Of a stretch of DNA of 64,000 nt, positions 8,932 through 17,009 are shown piece after piece (the stretch's first letter is position 1; each line of letters opens with the position of its first letter). A program made the translations under genes and the position numbers. The stretch covers positions 2,501-66,500 of the forward strand of contig NZ_KK211189.1 of the NCBI RefSeq assembly GCF_000620845.1. Direction: 5' to 3'. The notes beneath the pieces were generated by a model. That model was given only the letters and a program-made list of their open reading frames with translations. It was not told where the DNA came from and made no database searches. The stretch comes from Exiguobacterium marinum DSM 16307 (lineage in GTDB: Bacteria > Bacillota > Bacilli > Exiguobacteriales > Exiguobacteriaceae).

Positions 8932-10773
8932 ATGATCAGTAAGTGGATTGAACAACTCAACAGTCGTCAAATACTCAGTATTTTATATAGCGTATGTGGA
9001 TTTAGTATCATTTTGACCGCGATTGGCGCTTGGTTTGTGCGAGATGGGGATGTCTCTACTCTCGAACTCACAGCCCTTCGATGGATTTGGATGATCGGGT
9101 TAGTTATGTTCATTAGTGCCATCTTACTCATCGGGCGTCCGCTCATCAAACGGATGACTGAACAAAACCATAGATTGAAGACCAAGAAAGCAAAGCTCGA
9201 GAGTGTACTAAACGAATCCAAGATAAATCAAATGAACCTTCAATATCGTAATGAATTAATCGGAGTATTGGCCTCAAAAGAATCGCTATTTGATTATTCA
9301 TCTGTCATCGGAAAAATCGTGTTACTCACAAAATCCGAGTTTGGTGCGCTCCTACTCGCCAAAGACGGAGAAATTACGTCTGTCGTACCAAAAGAAATGA
9401 CCGAAGAACAACAAGAAAGTCTCAAAAAAGATTCACTTTTACTCAAACGCGTCATGATTTCAAAGTTACCCGCCGCAACGTCGAAACGGGTCGTCGATGC
9501 GTTACACACGTATCCGTATTATATTTATGAATCAGTTATCCCGATCATGGACCCGTCCGAGAATAGTCTGATTGGTTGCCTCTATTTGGCACGGTATGAT
9601 GAACAGTATGATGCAAGTGAAAAGTCCGAACTGAACGCGTTCGCAAGCCAGCTCGCCATCTCACTTCTTCGGATGCAACTCTATCTTCAGATGCAACAGG
9701 ATCGGAAAGAAACAGCCCAACTGATTAATTCGGTGCGTGAAGCTATTCTATATGTAAACTATGAAGATGACACTGTCGTCGGAAATCGTGCCTTCATCCG
9801 CATGTTTGATGATCTTCACTTTGACTATAAAGGGTACGAAGAGTTGTCCGCCATCAACATCGATATCGAGCAATTAGCAAAACGCGTCGACCAACACGAG
9901 CAATTCGTTCGGTACTTCGAGCGAGTCTTCTCCCAAGACCCACCGGAAGACGGGCTCACGATTTCGATTGATCAAGGTGATTGCTTTATCCAACTCTATG
10001 CCGAAAGTATTTATCGTGATCGTCGACTCCGTGGGACAATGCTCGTCCTACGTGACGTTACCGCCGAGACTGAGGTTGACCGGATGAAATCTGAACTCGT
10101 AACGACTGTGTCGCACGAATTAAGAACGCCCCTTTCATCGATTTATGGGTTTACCGAACTCATGTTGTCGCGCGACTTGAATGAAAGCCGTCGAGAACTG
10201 TATTTGCATACGATCTATGATGAGGCGAAGCGACTCTCATATCTCGTCAGCGATTTCTTAGACTTGCAGAAGATGGAATCCGGAAAACAGACGTTTGAAT
10301 GGGAGCCGGTCGACCTATATGAACTCGTGTCAAATAGCGTCGCATTTTATCAAGAAACAACGGACCTTCATGAGCTATTCATCGACGTTGATATCGAACA
10401 AAATTTCGTCATCGATGCCGACTTAGAAGGGATGCGACAGCTGTTCGGCAACCTGTTAAGTAACGCCATCAAATATTCACCGGACGGCGGGAATATTCTT
10501 GTATCACTCGAGCGCATAGATGAAGAGGTTGTGATCAAAGTAAAAGACCATGGAATGGGCATACCGACTGCCTCTCTTCCTCATCTCTTCGGAAAATTTT
10601 ATCGCGTTGACAACTCGGATCGACGCAAAATCGGGGGGACCGGGCTCGGGCTCGCTATCTGTAAAGAGATTGCTAAAGCTCATGACGGACAACTCCATGT
10701 CGAATCAGTTTATGGGGAAGGAAGTACTTTCATCTGTGAACTTCCCGCATCGAAAGAACATATCATGCAATAA
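8932..10773 (+). CDS. membrane-bound sensor histidine kinase (GAF/PAS-HisKA-HATPase)
   Basis: The 613-residue kinase starts with two membrane helices (about 13-35 and 47-68), followed by a short coiled coil, a GAF-like region (about 95-250) and a PAS-like region (about 265-375). The HisKA box VSHELRTPLSSIYGF carries the phospho-accepting histidine near residue 396. The HATPase domain has the N box NLLSNAIKYSP near 506, the G1 box KDHGMGIP and the G2 box GTGLGLAICKE. No response regulator gene lies on either side, so it is an orphan kinase whose partner must be elsewhere. The arrangement resembles the WalK/PhoR class. The signal is unknown. AAGGAAGG precedes the ATG. Confidence 0.9.
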   Translation: MISKWIEQLNSRQILSILYSVCGFSIILTAIGAWFVRDGDVSTLELTALRWIWMIGLVMFISAILLIGRPLIKRMTEQNHRLKTKKAKLESVLNESKINQMNLQYRNELIGVLASKESLFDYSSVIGKIVLLTKSEFGALLLAKDGEITSVVPKEMTEEQQESLKKDSLLLKRVMISKLPAATSKRVVDALHTYPYYIYESVIPIMDPSENSLIGCLYLARYDEQYDASEKSELNAFASQLAISLLRMQLYLQMQQDRKETAQLINSVREAILYVNYEDDTVVGNRAFIRMFDDLHFDYKGYEELSAINIDIEQLAKRVDQHEQFVRYFERVFSQDPPEDGLTISIDQGDCFIQLYAESIYRDRRLRGTMLVLRDVTAETEVDRMKSELVTTVSHELRTPLSSIYGFTELMLSRDLNESRRELYLHTIYDEAKRLSYLVSDFLDLQKMESGKQTFEWEPVDLYELVSNSVAFYQETTDLHELFIDVDIEQNFVIDADLEGMRQLFGNLLSNAIKYSPDGGNILVSLERIDEEVVIKVKDHGMGIPTASLPHLFGKFYRVDNSDRRKIGGTGLGLAICKEIAKAHDGQLHVESVYGEGSTFICELPASKEHIMQ

Positions 10774-10800
10774 CACGGTCTTCTTAACCGTGTTATTTTT
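10772..10800 (+). terminator. terminator of the histidine kinase gene
   Basis: An AACACGGT / ACCGTGTT hairpin followed by ATTTTT starts at the kinase stop codon. Confidence 0.85.
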
Positions 10801-10970
10801 GACTCATTTTTGCCTAATTCGGAAGGATTCCTTTTACAAAATATAGAAAGGAAAGAAACCGATTCATTTACGTGGATGTGGAATACCCTATCCATTTATT
10901 TTTACACGTTTTAAGCCGAAAACAAGATATACTGATTATAAAGAAATTGCTAGGATCGGAGGTCCTGCCA

Positions 10971-11288
10971 TTGAATCATCGTGACCCACCTTTTTCAGAA
11001 ATTGGAGATTTGAAACAATGGGGACGTTTTGAAGTCGAAGTGCCTCATACAGGCGAACAAACGAAGTATCAAATCGCTACGGCTTTGGTTCGAAAGCATA
11101 TTCCTTTGCGGATTGGTGGATTTTATATCATTGCGAGCGAAGAGCAAATTTTGCATAGTGGCTCACATGACGGAAATTTCCAGAAGCACTTGATTCATTT
11201 ATTACAGCAAGTCCTTAACGGTCATATCAAAGACGAACGCCTCGCTCAGGAACAGGTGTGGACGGTGCACTATTTTACGACACCATAA
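10971..11288 (+). CDS. hypothetical protein, 105 residues
   Basis: The start is a TTG at 10971, 7 nt after GGAGGT. A longer in-frame ATG at 10872 has no ribosome-binding site and its first 33 codons cover the likely promoter region, so it is rejected. The product is soluble, with alternating beta and helix segments (RFEVEVPHTG, KHIPLRIGGFYIIASEEQ, HLIHLLQQVL). I recognise no family. It is alone between two terminators. Confidence 0.6.
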   Translation: MNHRDPPFSEIGDLKQWGRFEVEVPHTGEQTKYQIATALVRKHIPLRIGGFYIIASEEQILHSGSHDGNFQKHLIHLLQQVLNGHIKDERLAQEQVWTVHYFTTP

Positions 11289-11318
11289 GACGTCTGACTA
11301 AAGAAGCTTAAAGGTCAT

Positions 11319-11347
11319 AAAAAATGACGCTCCAAAAGGGCGTCATT
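11319..11347. terminator. bidirectional terminator
   Basis: An AAATGACGC / GCGTCATT hairpin with A-rich and T-rich flanks lies between the converging genes at 10971 and 11343. Confidence 0.75.
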
Positions 11348-12605
11348 CTGCTTGTGACATGATTGAAATCACTTTTTCATAGTAGTCTGTTGCTAGTTTG
11401 TATTTTCCTGAAGCTTTTAATTCTTGAGCTAACCATAAAGCATATTTTTTAGCATACATATACTCATCATGCTCTTCAAAATAAATAACTGCGCTTTTTA
11501 GACTGTTCATCACGCTTTGACGATTCTTTTCTTTGAAATGGTTCCAGTAGATATCAAAGTGCTGATTAAACTCTTCAATCGACTCGTGTTGTTGCATCAA
11601 TTCGTGTCCAGTCTCTAACCAATCAAGGACACCCTTTTCATTTTTCTGTTTTGCATTTACCTCTACCAATGATAAAACACTGAATAATTTGCTTCTAATA
11701 TCCACTTTATATTCAAAGCTTTCCATAAAGTACGTAAGTGCCTTATCTTGTTCACCTAACAACGAATAGATTTCTCCTATGTTGTTATAAAGCATGCCGT
11801 AATAATTTCTTAGATCAGTCGCATTCGCAACCTTTAGTGCCTTTTGATTGTAGGAAAGTGCATCTGCATATCGTTTTCGACGTTTATAAGTCAATCCAAT
11901 TATCATGTGACACTCAATCATTCTTTCTAAACAAAAATTCTCTTGAAAATACCTTAACGAAGACTGAAGATTTTCAAGCGCTTGTATATTGTCTGTGAAA
12001 CGGTAATATAAAGCACCCGTTACATAACGAATATCCGCTGTCTCCCAATCAGGAATTCCTGAATGGGGTAACTTTTCAGTCACTTCTTCTATTAATTTAT
12101 ATGAAAGTTCTTTTTCATTCTCCTGAAAGTACTGAAGTGCTTTCAACATGTTATACCGAATGCGATCGTCAGTGGATAGTTGATCTTCAATCCAGCCTAC
12201 TTCTGTGAGGTACTTTGGGTCGCCTCCTGGCATCACGCCAAGACGAGCCAATGTGATCATAAGCGTAGTGTAAACTGATTTTGACTGTTTGACCGCTGGA
12301 TGGTTCATATATTTTCTAACTTTCTCCTGCTCATCACCATTTTTCCGCGTCAAAATCGCTTCTTTCAAAATCTCTCTAATTTCTTTAATTACTTTCTCTG
12401 CTTGATACCTAAAGTCATGATACAGGGGTACTTCAATTTCAAGTCGCTCAAACAACAGTTCAAGAACTTCCTCACTAGCAGATGTTTGATTGTTTTCAAT
12501 TTTACTTAAGTACGAAATCGAACAAATCCCCCTGGCTAAGACTGATTGTTTCATATTTTGCCGCAAGCGCTCTACTCTAATTAAATTCCCATAATTGTAT
12601 TCCAT
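11343..12605 (-). CDS. RRNPP-type (NprR/PlcR-like) peptide-responsive regulator
   Basis: The 420-residue protein has an N-terminal XRE-type helix-turn-helix (about 6-60; the recognition region is ISYLSKIENNQTSASEEVLELL). About 300 residues of tetratricopeptide-like helical repeats follow, for example YNQKALKVANATDLRNYYG, YNNIGEIYSLLGEQDKALTY and YALWLAQELKASGKYKLA. This is the domain plan of RRNPP quorum-sensing receptors, in which a re-imported peptide binds the TPR domain and alters DNA binding. The length is close to NprR (about 420) and longer than PlcR (about 285). The gene is divergent from the unknown gene at 12847, behind which lies a pro-peptide gene with PRIV repeats, the obvious candidate ligand. 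The base composition is more AT-rich than most neighbours. Confidence 0.82.
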   Translation of the reverse strand: MEYNYGNLIRVERLRQNMKQSVLARGICSISYLSKIENNQTSASEEVLELLFERLEIEVPLYHDFRYQAEKVIKEIREILKEAILTRKNGDEQEKVRKYMNHPAVKQSKSVYTTLMITLARLGVMPGGDPKYLTEVGWIEDQLSTDDRIRYNMLKALQYFQENEKELSYKLIEEVTEKLPHSGIPDWETADIRYVTGALYYRFTDNIQALENLQSSLRYFQENFCLERMIECHMIIGLTYKRRKRYADALSYNQKALKVANATDLRNYYGMLYNNIGEIYSLLGEQDKALTYFMESFEYKVDIRSKLFSVLSLVEVNAKQKNEKGVLDWLETGHELMQQHESIEEFNQHFDIYWNHFKEKNRQSVMNSLKSAVIYFEEHDEYMYAKKYALWLAQELKASGKYKLATDYYEKVISIMSQAE

Positions 12606-12846
12606 TATTAGTAGTAGCCCCTTTGCCCTATTTTCTGAACTTCTTTTAATATTTCTTCATAATTATATACTTTCAGGAAATTTAGCCTATAATTCTTATT
12701 TTAATTCATCTTTTTACAAGAAACTTTCCCAACTTAAACATGTCCATTACCATAAAAAAACATGATAAGATTTAACTAGTCAACAAGCAATGATTTGGGC
12801 TTTAGTTCTATTATTTAGAAAACAATGAACATTTCGTAGGAGGTAG
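12606..12846. promoter_or_regulatory. divergent intergenic region of the peptide-signalling locus
   Basis: This AT-rich stretch must hold the promoters of both the regulator (minus) and the 12847 gene (plus). On the minus strand a TATAAT lies near 12665-12670. On the plus strand an inverted repeat, CATGT...ACATG (about 12738-12764), overlaps a TAAGAT that could be a -10 box, making it a candidate operator for the regulator. No riboswitch or terminator is seen. Confidence 0.4.
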
Positions 12847-13539
12847 ATGGTGCAAATGGGGAAGCTTAGCTTTTTACTTGCTGAAGATTATATTAAACCA
12901 AAAATCTACTTTAAATCGAAATTTTCTACACCGTCTACAATCGTAGACCATTCATATTCGAAAGAAGATTTAAATCATTTCGAAGGATTAGAGAATTTGA
13001 CAGAGTTATTATCTTCTAATAAGGGTTTCATTGTAAGTGCATTTCAAATCGACTACTACCAGCGTCTCCCCAAATTAATTTCAAAGACGTTGAAAGTAAA
13101 TCGCTCTTTCAAAAAACTTTATATTTTGGGTCCGGAATTATCCTTATCAATTTTGAAAAGAAGCACTAAGACTGCTTATGAAGCACAACTTCAAGATTAC
13201 GAGTTTATCAACATTGAACAGGACTCAACTTCATTATCTAAACAATGTGAAACGCTATTGAGCGAAGGTCACATTTTGTACATTCTTCCTGAGGCATCCG
13301 TGTGCTGGCAACCTAATTCATTAGAGCAACTGCAGAAAGTTTGTACTCCACTTTGTAGTACTTTATTAAGTCAAACTATGAAAGTACCGATCTTGGCTAC
13401 TTTAGCGAAGAATGACTCTAATAAAGTCACCATCTATGAGCCAAGTTTACCTGAAACCTATTCAGGAGACTTATTCAATTCAGTTAAAGAACAGTCTGAG
13501 GATATCTATAAGCTTTTGAAATCCACAGATGACTTGTAA
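12847..13539 (+). CDS. unknown protein beside the pro-peptide, remote LABLAT-acyltransferase-like pattern
   Basis: The product is up to 230 residues. Three possible starts lie close together (ATG 12847, GTG 12850, ATG 12856) after AGGAGG; GTG 12850 has the best spacing. It is soluble, with no signal peptide or membrane helix. The layout GFIVSAFQIDYYQRLPKLI, then LSEGHILYILPEASVCW and KVPILATLA, faintly recalls lysophospholipid acyltransferases of the LpxL type, but no HX4D/E motif is present, so I do not assign an activity. The gene is AT-rich. It stands between the divergent RRNPP-type regulator and the pro-peptide gene, 66 nt before the latter, so it may be co-transcribed with it. A role in peptide maturation, or as a regulated target, is speculation. 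Confidence 0.6.
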   Translation: MVQMGKLSFLLAEDYIKPKIYFKSKFSTPSTIVDHSYSKEDLNHFEGLENLTELLSSNKGFIVSAFQIDYYQRLPKLISKTLKVNRSFKKLYILGPELSLSILKRSTKTAYEAQLQDYEFINIEQDSTSLSKQCETLLSEGHILYILPEASVCWQPNSLEQLQKVCTPLCSTLLSQTMKVPILATLAKNDSNKVTIYEPSLPETYSGDLFNSVKEQSEDIYKLLKSTDDL

Positions 13540-13605
13540 CTCATTTTATTTTCGTTGGTATTAAGAGTTTTCTATATAAATCATTATACAACGGAGGAAT
13601 TAAAC

Positions 13606-13806
13606 ATGAAAAAGTTAGCTGGATTTTTCTTTATCGCAACTGCAGTTATTTTACTCGGAAGTTCTTTTAAACCATTTGCAGAAGAAAGACCACGCATTGT
13701 TAAAATCGAAGAACCGATTATTATTAATGCTGAGGAAAGACCACGCATTGTTCAAGTTGAAATTCCAGAAAAAATCAATAATGAGAGCATGCCACGCATC
13801 GTATAA
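13606..13806 (+). CDS. secreted pro-peptide with three PRIV repeats, candidate quorum-sensing pheromone
   Basis: The 66-residue product starts at the ATG after ACGGAGGAATTAAAC. Residues 1-25 are a signal peptide: MKK, then a hydrophobic core AGFFFIATAVILLGSS, then a likely cleavage after KPFA. The rest is built of units with an exact 17-residue period: ERPRIV at 27-32, ERPRIV at 44-49 and SMPRIV at 61-66, the last ending the protein. The first two units are also nearly identical as DNA. A signal peptide, short C-terminal peptide units and an RRNPP-type receptor nearby are the hallmarks of PapR/NprX-type pheromones. As I recall it, mature NprX is SKPDIVG, which shares S-x-P-x-I-V with SMPRIV. 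Function is inferred. Confidence 0.8.
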   Translation: MKKLAGFFFIATAVILLGSSFKPFAEERPRIVKIEEPIIINAEERPRIVQVEIPEKINNESMPRIV

Positions 13807-13817
13807 TCATATTTTTC

Positions 13818-13842
13818 AAAGACGCCTCGTGCGTCTTTTTTA
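13818..13842 (+). terminator. terminator of the pro-peptide gene
   Basis: An AAAGACGC / GCGTCTTTTTT hairpin lies 12 nt after the pro-peptide stop. Confidence 0.85.
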
Positions 13843-13979
13843 TTTTAAGAAAAAAGGTAAATGAATTATATATTTCTCTCCATTTTTTACTTTTTACTTA
13901 TATAATAAACAAAGACAACTCAGATGTACTCTCATATGCCGTCATTGTCGCTAGTTTATTGAATAGAGGAGTTTGAACA

Positions 13980-15485
13980 TTGAATGGATTAAAATCATCA
14001 TGGAGCTTAAAGCTATTATTAAGTTCTTCACTTGCACTAACCGGGGCAGTCATCGCCCCATTCCAACTCGATTCTTCTGGAATCAAATCGACTGTCGCCG
14101 AGGCCGCCTCGACTTACACCACAACTGCCAACTTAAATCTTCGTTTAAGTGCTGCAACGTGGAGTCCTGTTCTTTTAACAATCCCGTCCGGTTCGAGTGT
14201 CACTTACATCAGTACATACGGTTCGTGGTATAAAGTCAGTTATGGAGGCAAAACAGGTTATGTTTCTTCTCAATACGTTACGACGGTATCCAATACTGCT
14301 TCTTATTATAAGACGACAGATCGATTAAACATGCGCCTCACCGCTGCCTCTTGGAGCGCTGTCGTCACCGTGATCCCGGCTGACGCAACCGTTAAATATG
14401 TCAGTCGCTACGGTTCGTGGTATAAAGTAACGTTTAATGGCAAAATCGGTTACGTCGCCTCTGCTTACTTAACACCTACAAGTGCTCCTATTCCGCCGTC
14501 GGACTATTATAAAACGACAGCTAATTTGAACATGCGCCTCACCGCTGCTTCTTGGAGTGACGTCGTTACCACGATCCCATCTGGCGCAACCGTCAAATAC
14601 GTCAGCCGCTATGGTTCTTGGTATAAAGTGACGTTCAATGGCAAAACCGGATACGTTGCCTCTGACTATTTAACGACGACAACAACTCCGGTGACACCCT
14701 CTTCATATTACGAAACAACAGTGAATTTGAATATGCGACTTAGCGCAGCTTCTTGGAGCGATGTCTTGACCGTAATTCCTGCCGGATCGGTCGTCAAATA
14801 CGTGAGTCGATACGACTCGTGGTATAAAGTGACGTATAACGGTAAAACGGGCTATGTGGCATCCGAGTATCTAAAACCGACGACTGTCACGACACCAACC
14901 GATACAGATGGAACCGGAAAAACCGTTGTCATCGATGCAGGACATGGTGGAAATGACCCCGGAGCCGTTTACGGATCCGTTTATGAAAAAGTGATTGCAC
15001 TTGATATCGCAAAACGCCTTGCGGGCGTCTTGTCGAGCACATATGACTACAACGTCAAATTCACACGTTCAACTGATACGTATCTCTCACTGGAGCAACG
15101 TGTGTCACTAAATAAGTCCTATAAAGGGGACATCTTTGTCAGTCTTCATGCGAATTCTTCTGTTTACAACACGGCCCACGGACACGAAGTACTCGTACCG
15201 ACGTCAGACAGTTATACGACCAATCCTTACATCTCAGCGAGTCGTAGCCTAGGGTCCTCTATCAACAAAGAGATTGCATCGCGTATCTCCACAATCCAAA
15301 ACCGCGGAGTCAAGTATCAGAACGTTTACGTGGTCGGACGAAATGTTTCGCCTTCTACCCTTGTGGAATACGGATTTATCAGTAACTCAAGCGACCGTTC
15401 TTATTTGACGAATACGACGTATCGTCAACGGATGGCCGAAGCGACCGCATCCGGCATTCATCAATTTATGCGTTCGTACTACTAA
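13980..15485 (+). CDS. secreted N-acetylmuramoyl-L-alanine amidase with four SH3b repeats
   Basis: The 501-residue autolysin starts at a TTG after AGAGGAG. A signal peptide occupies about residues 1-42 (ending near VAEAAS). Four bacterial SH3 domains of about 73 residues follow; each has an LNxRL...W motif, a YGSWYKV or YDSWYKV motif and GYVAS or GYVSS. The C-terminal Amidase_3 domain begins at VVIDAGHGGNDPG. Zinc ligands are visible: His in GHGG, Glu in VYEKVIALD, and His in SLHANSS. The catalytic Glu is in LVEYGFISN. It should cleave the amide between MurNAc and the stem peptide, anchored to the wall by its SH3b domains. The repeats are also similar at DNA level and could recombine. It is monocistronic. 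Confidence 0.93.
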   Translation: MNGLKSSWSLKLLLSSSLALTGAVIAPFQLDSSGIKSTVAEAASTYTTTANLNLRLSAATWSPVLLTIPSGSSVTYISTYGSWYKVSYGGKTGYVSSQYVTTVSNTASYYKTTDRLNMRLTAASWSAVVTVIPADATVKYVSRYGSWYKVTFNGKIGYVASAYLTPTSAPIPPSDYYKTTANLNMRLTAASWSDVVTTIPSGATVKYVSRYGSWYKVTFNGKTGYVASDYLTTTTTPVTPSSYYETTVNLNMRLSAASWSDVLTVIPAGSVVKYVSRYDSWYKVTYNGKTGYVASEYLKPTTVTTPTDTDGTGKTVVIDAGHGGNDPGAVYGSVYEKVIALDIAKRLAGVLSSTYDYNVKFTRSTDTYLSLEQRVSLNKSYKGDIFVSLHANSSVYNTAHGHEVLVPTSDSYTTNPYISASRSLGSSINKEIASRISTIQNRGVKYQNVYVVGRNVSPSTLVEYGFISNSSDRSYLTNTTYRQRMAEATASGIHQFMRSYY

Positions 15486-15521
15486 AAAGAGAACTTAGCC
15501 TGAGCGCTAAGTTCTCTTTTT
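15484..15521. terminator. bidirectional terminator
   Basis: An AAAAAGAGAACTTAG / CTAAGTTCTCTTTTT hairpin separates the converging amidase and GNAT genes. Confidence 0.9.
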
Positions 15522-16028
15522 GATGTCCACTCGCCAAATCATGTGTGATGCGTCCGGTCCCCAATAATGTTCGAGAATGAGAGAGGGTGCGCCTAATCGT
15601 TTTTGCCAATACGCTTGCGCGCTCGGAAAACCCGCATCTAAATAAAAGACGTGTTGCTTTCTAGCGAGGATCTCTCGTTTCATCGCTTCTAGCAAAAATT
15701 GCCCGACGCCAAGTCGCTGCATATGCGGTGATATATAGACACTACCTAGTTCAATGGCATCGCGCTCGACCTCGAGATGTCCCGAAATGATATCGTTGGG
15801 TGGCAATAATGCCCCTACGCCCACAATCACACCATCTTGATCGACAACATACAGTTGCACGAAATCGTCATCAAAGTGATCTTGAATGGTCGTATTCAGA
15901 CGCGCCACTTCTTCATCAAGCAAATCGGCATCTTCAAAACGCTCTCGTCGCATCAAATCACTCAAACTATCCATCAATAAGCGTTGCAAGGGCTTTACGT
16001 CTGATTGTTCGAGTGCGCGGAGTTTCAA
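15507..16028 (-). CDS. GNAT-family N-acetyltransferase
   Basis: The start at TTG 16028, 8 nt after AAGGAAG, gives 173 residues and removes the overlap that longer starts would have with the upstream protease gene. The GNAT fold is recognisable from VVDQDGVIVGVGAL (beta strands 2-4), ELGSVYISPHMQRLGVGQFLLEA (acetyl-CoA-binding motif A, with QRLGVG) and the late FYLDAGFPSAQAYWQKRLG strand-helix. The substrate cannot be told. It probably forms an operon with the CPBP protease gene upstream (28 nt gap). Confidence 0.85.
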   Translation of the reverse strand: MKLRALEQSDVKPLQRLLMDSLSDLMRRERFEDADLLDEEVARLNTTIQDHFDDDFVQLYVVDQDGVIVGVGALLPPNDIISGHLEVERDAIELGSVYISPHMQRLGVGQFLLEAMKREILARKQHVFYLDAGFPSAQAYWQKRLGAPSLILEHYWGPDASHMIWRVDIKKRT

Positions 16029-16056
16029 GACGTCCACTTCCTTTTCTATTTTTGTT

Positions 16057-16884
16057 CTACTCTTTACCCTCGCGAATCCGATGCGTAACACTCGGGTAAG
16101 TTGGAATCATTTCTTCGAGCGGTTCATAATTCAATTTTCCGTACGTTTTCCAAATGACTAAAATCACAACGGTCCATAATGTAATCGTCAAATGAATAAA
16201 TCCAATTGGATAGCCATCTTCCACATCGAACCCGACCATGACGAGCATAACGTTAAACATCGTATGCATAAGAAAGGCAGACCACAGATTGCGTGACGAA
16301 CCATTGTATACCCACGTGATGAGAATCGTGTAGGCGATCACGGCTAATCCATATGCCCAAAATGACAAGTTCATCTGCCCAGTTCCAGCCATGAAGAAAA
16401 GAGGGGTGTGCCAAAGCGTCCAAATGACTCCTAGTGTCAGACTGGCCAAAAGCGGAGACAGCCTTGACTGCAACGCGTCAAGCAAATAGCCGCGCCATCC
16501 ATACTCTTCCTGCAGTGTCCCACCTAGAAACAACATATATAGAAAATAAGGGACAATCCACCACGGTTCGCGAACGATTAACGCACCGCTCCGGTCCGTC
16601 CACCAATAGGCAACGAGAAATAAAAACGGTACTAATAAAAGTGGAATCATATACGTTTTCCAACTCATCTTGAACTGGATACTATTTCGAAGGAGATGCT
16701 TCACCCCCGCACCACCACGAAGTCGATACATCGTGAGAAAGCCTGAAATACTCGGCCCGAATGCTCCTAAGATGACGATGAACGTAATCGATAAATCCGT
16801 CCACCAATACAGTGTCGTCCATATAACCCATGAATAGCCGAATGCGATGAACAAGAAAAAGTTGATATATTTATTTTTATACAT
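16057..16884 (-). CDS. CPBP-family intramembrane metalloprotease
   Basis: The 275-residue membrane protein starts at the ATG after AAGGGGGGG. It has about seven to eight hydrophobic helices and the CPBP (CAAX protease and bacteriocin-processing) motifs: EEYGWRG near residue 130 (EExxxR), WHTPLFF about 30 residues later, and FLMHTMFN in a late helix. These carry the glutamate and histidine residues of the proposed active site. Family members act in prenyl-protein processing, peptide maturation or immunity. Its distance from the pro-peptide locus at 13.6 kb is only about 2.3 kb, but no operon connects them. Confidence 0.88.
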   Translation of the reverse strand: MYKNKYINFFLFIAFGYSWVIWTTLYWWTDLSITFIVILGAFGPSISGFLTMYRLRGGAGVKHLLRNSIQFKMSWKTYMIPLLLVPFLFLVAYWWTDRSGALIVREPWWIVPYFLYMLFLGGTLQEEYGWRGYLLDALQSRLSPLLASLTLGVIWTLWHTPLFFMAGTGQMNLSFWAYGLAVIAYTILITWVYNGSSRNLWSAFLMHTMFNVMLVMVGFDVEDGYPIGFIHLTITLWTVVILVIWKTYGKLNYEPLEEMIPTYPSVTHRIREGKE

Positions 16885-17009
16885 AGTCGGCCCCCCCTTC
16901 AGCAACTTAATACCCGTTATTTAATTTAAATAATTTTATATGTAATCTGTGTTGTTCCGCATATAATGAAGTGAACATACAATAAATAATCCTACGAGGT
17001 ATCGATATT

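Noticed and set aside
10872-10970. ATG-started longer version of the 105-residue protein
   Set aside because: No ribosome-binding site precedes it, and a good GGAGGT sits before the internal TTG at 10971.
11343-13806. Interpretation of the peptide locus as an arbitrium (AimR/AimP) phage system
   Set aside because: SMPR resembles the start of the arbitrium peptide GMPRGA, but no phage genes flank the locus, the regulator has NprR-like length, and the precursor has three units where arbitrium has one.
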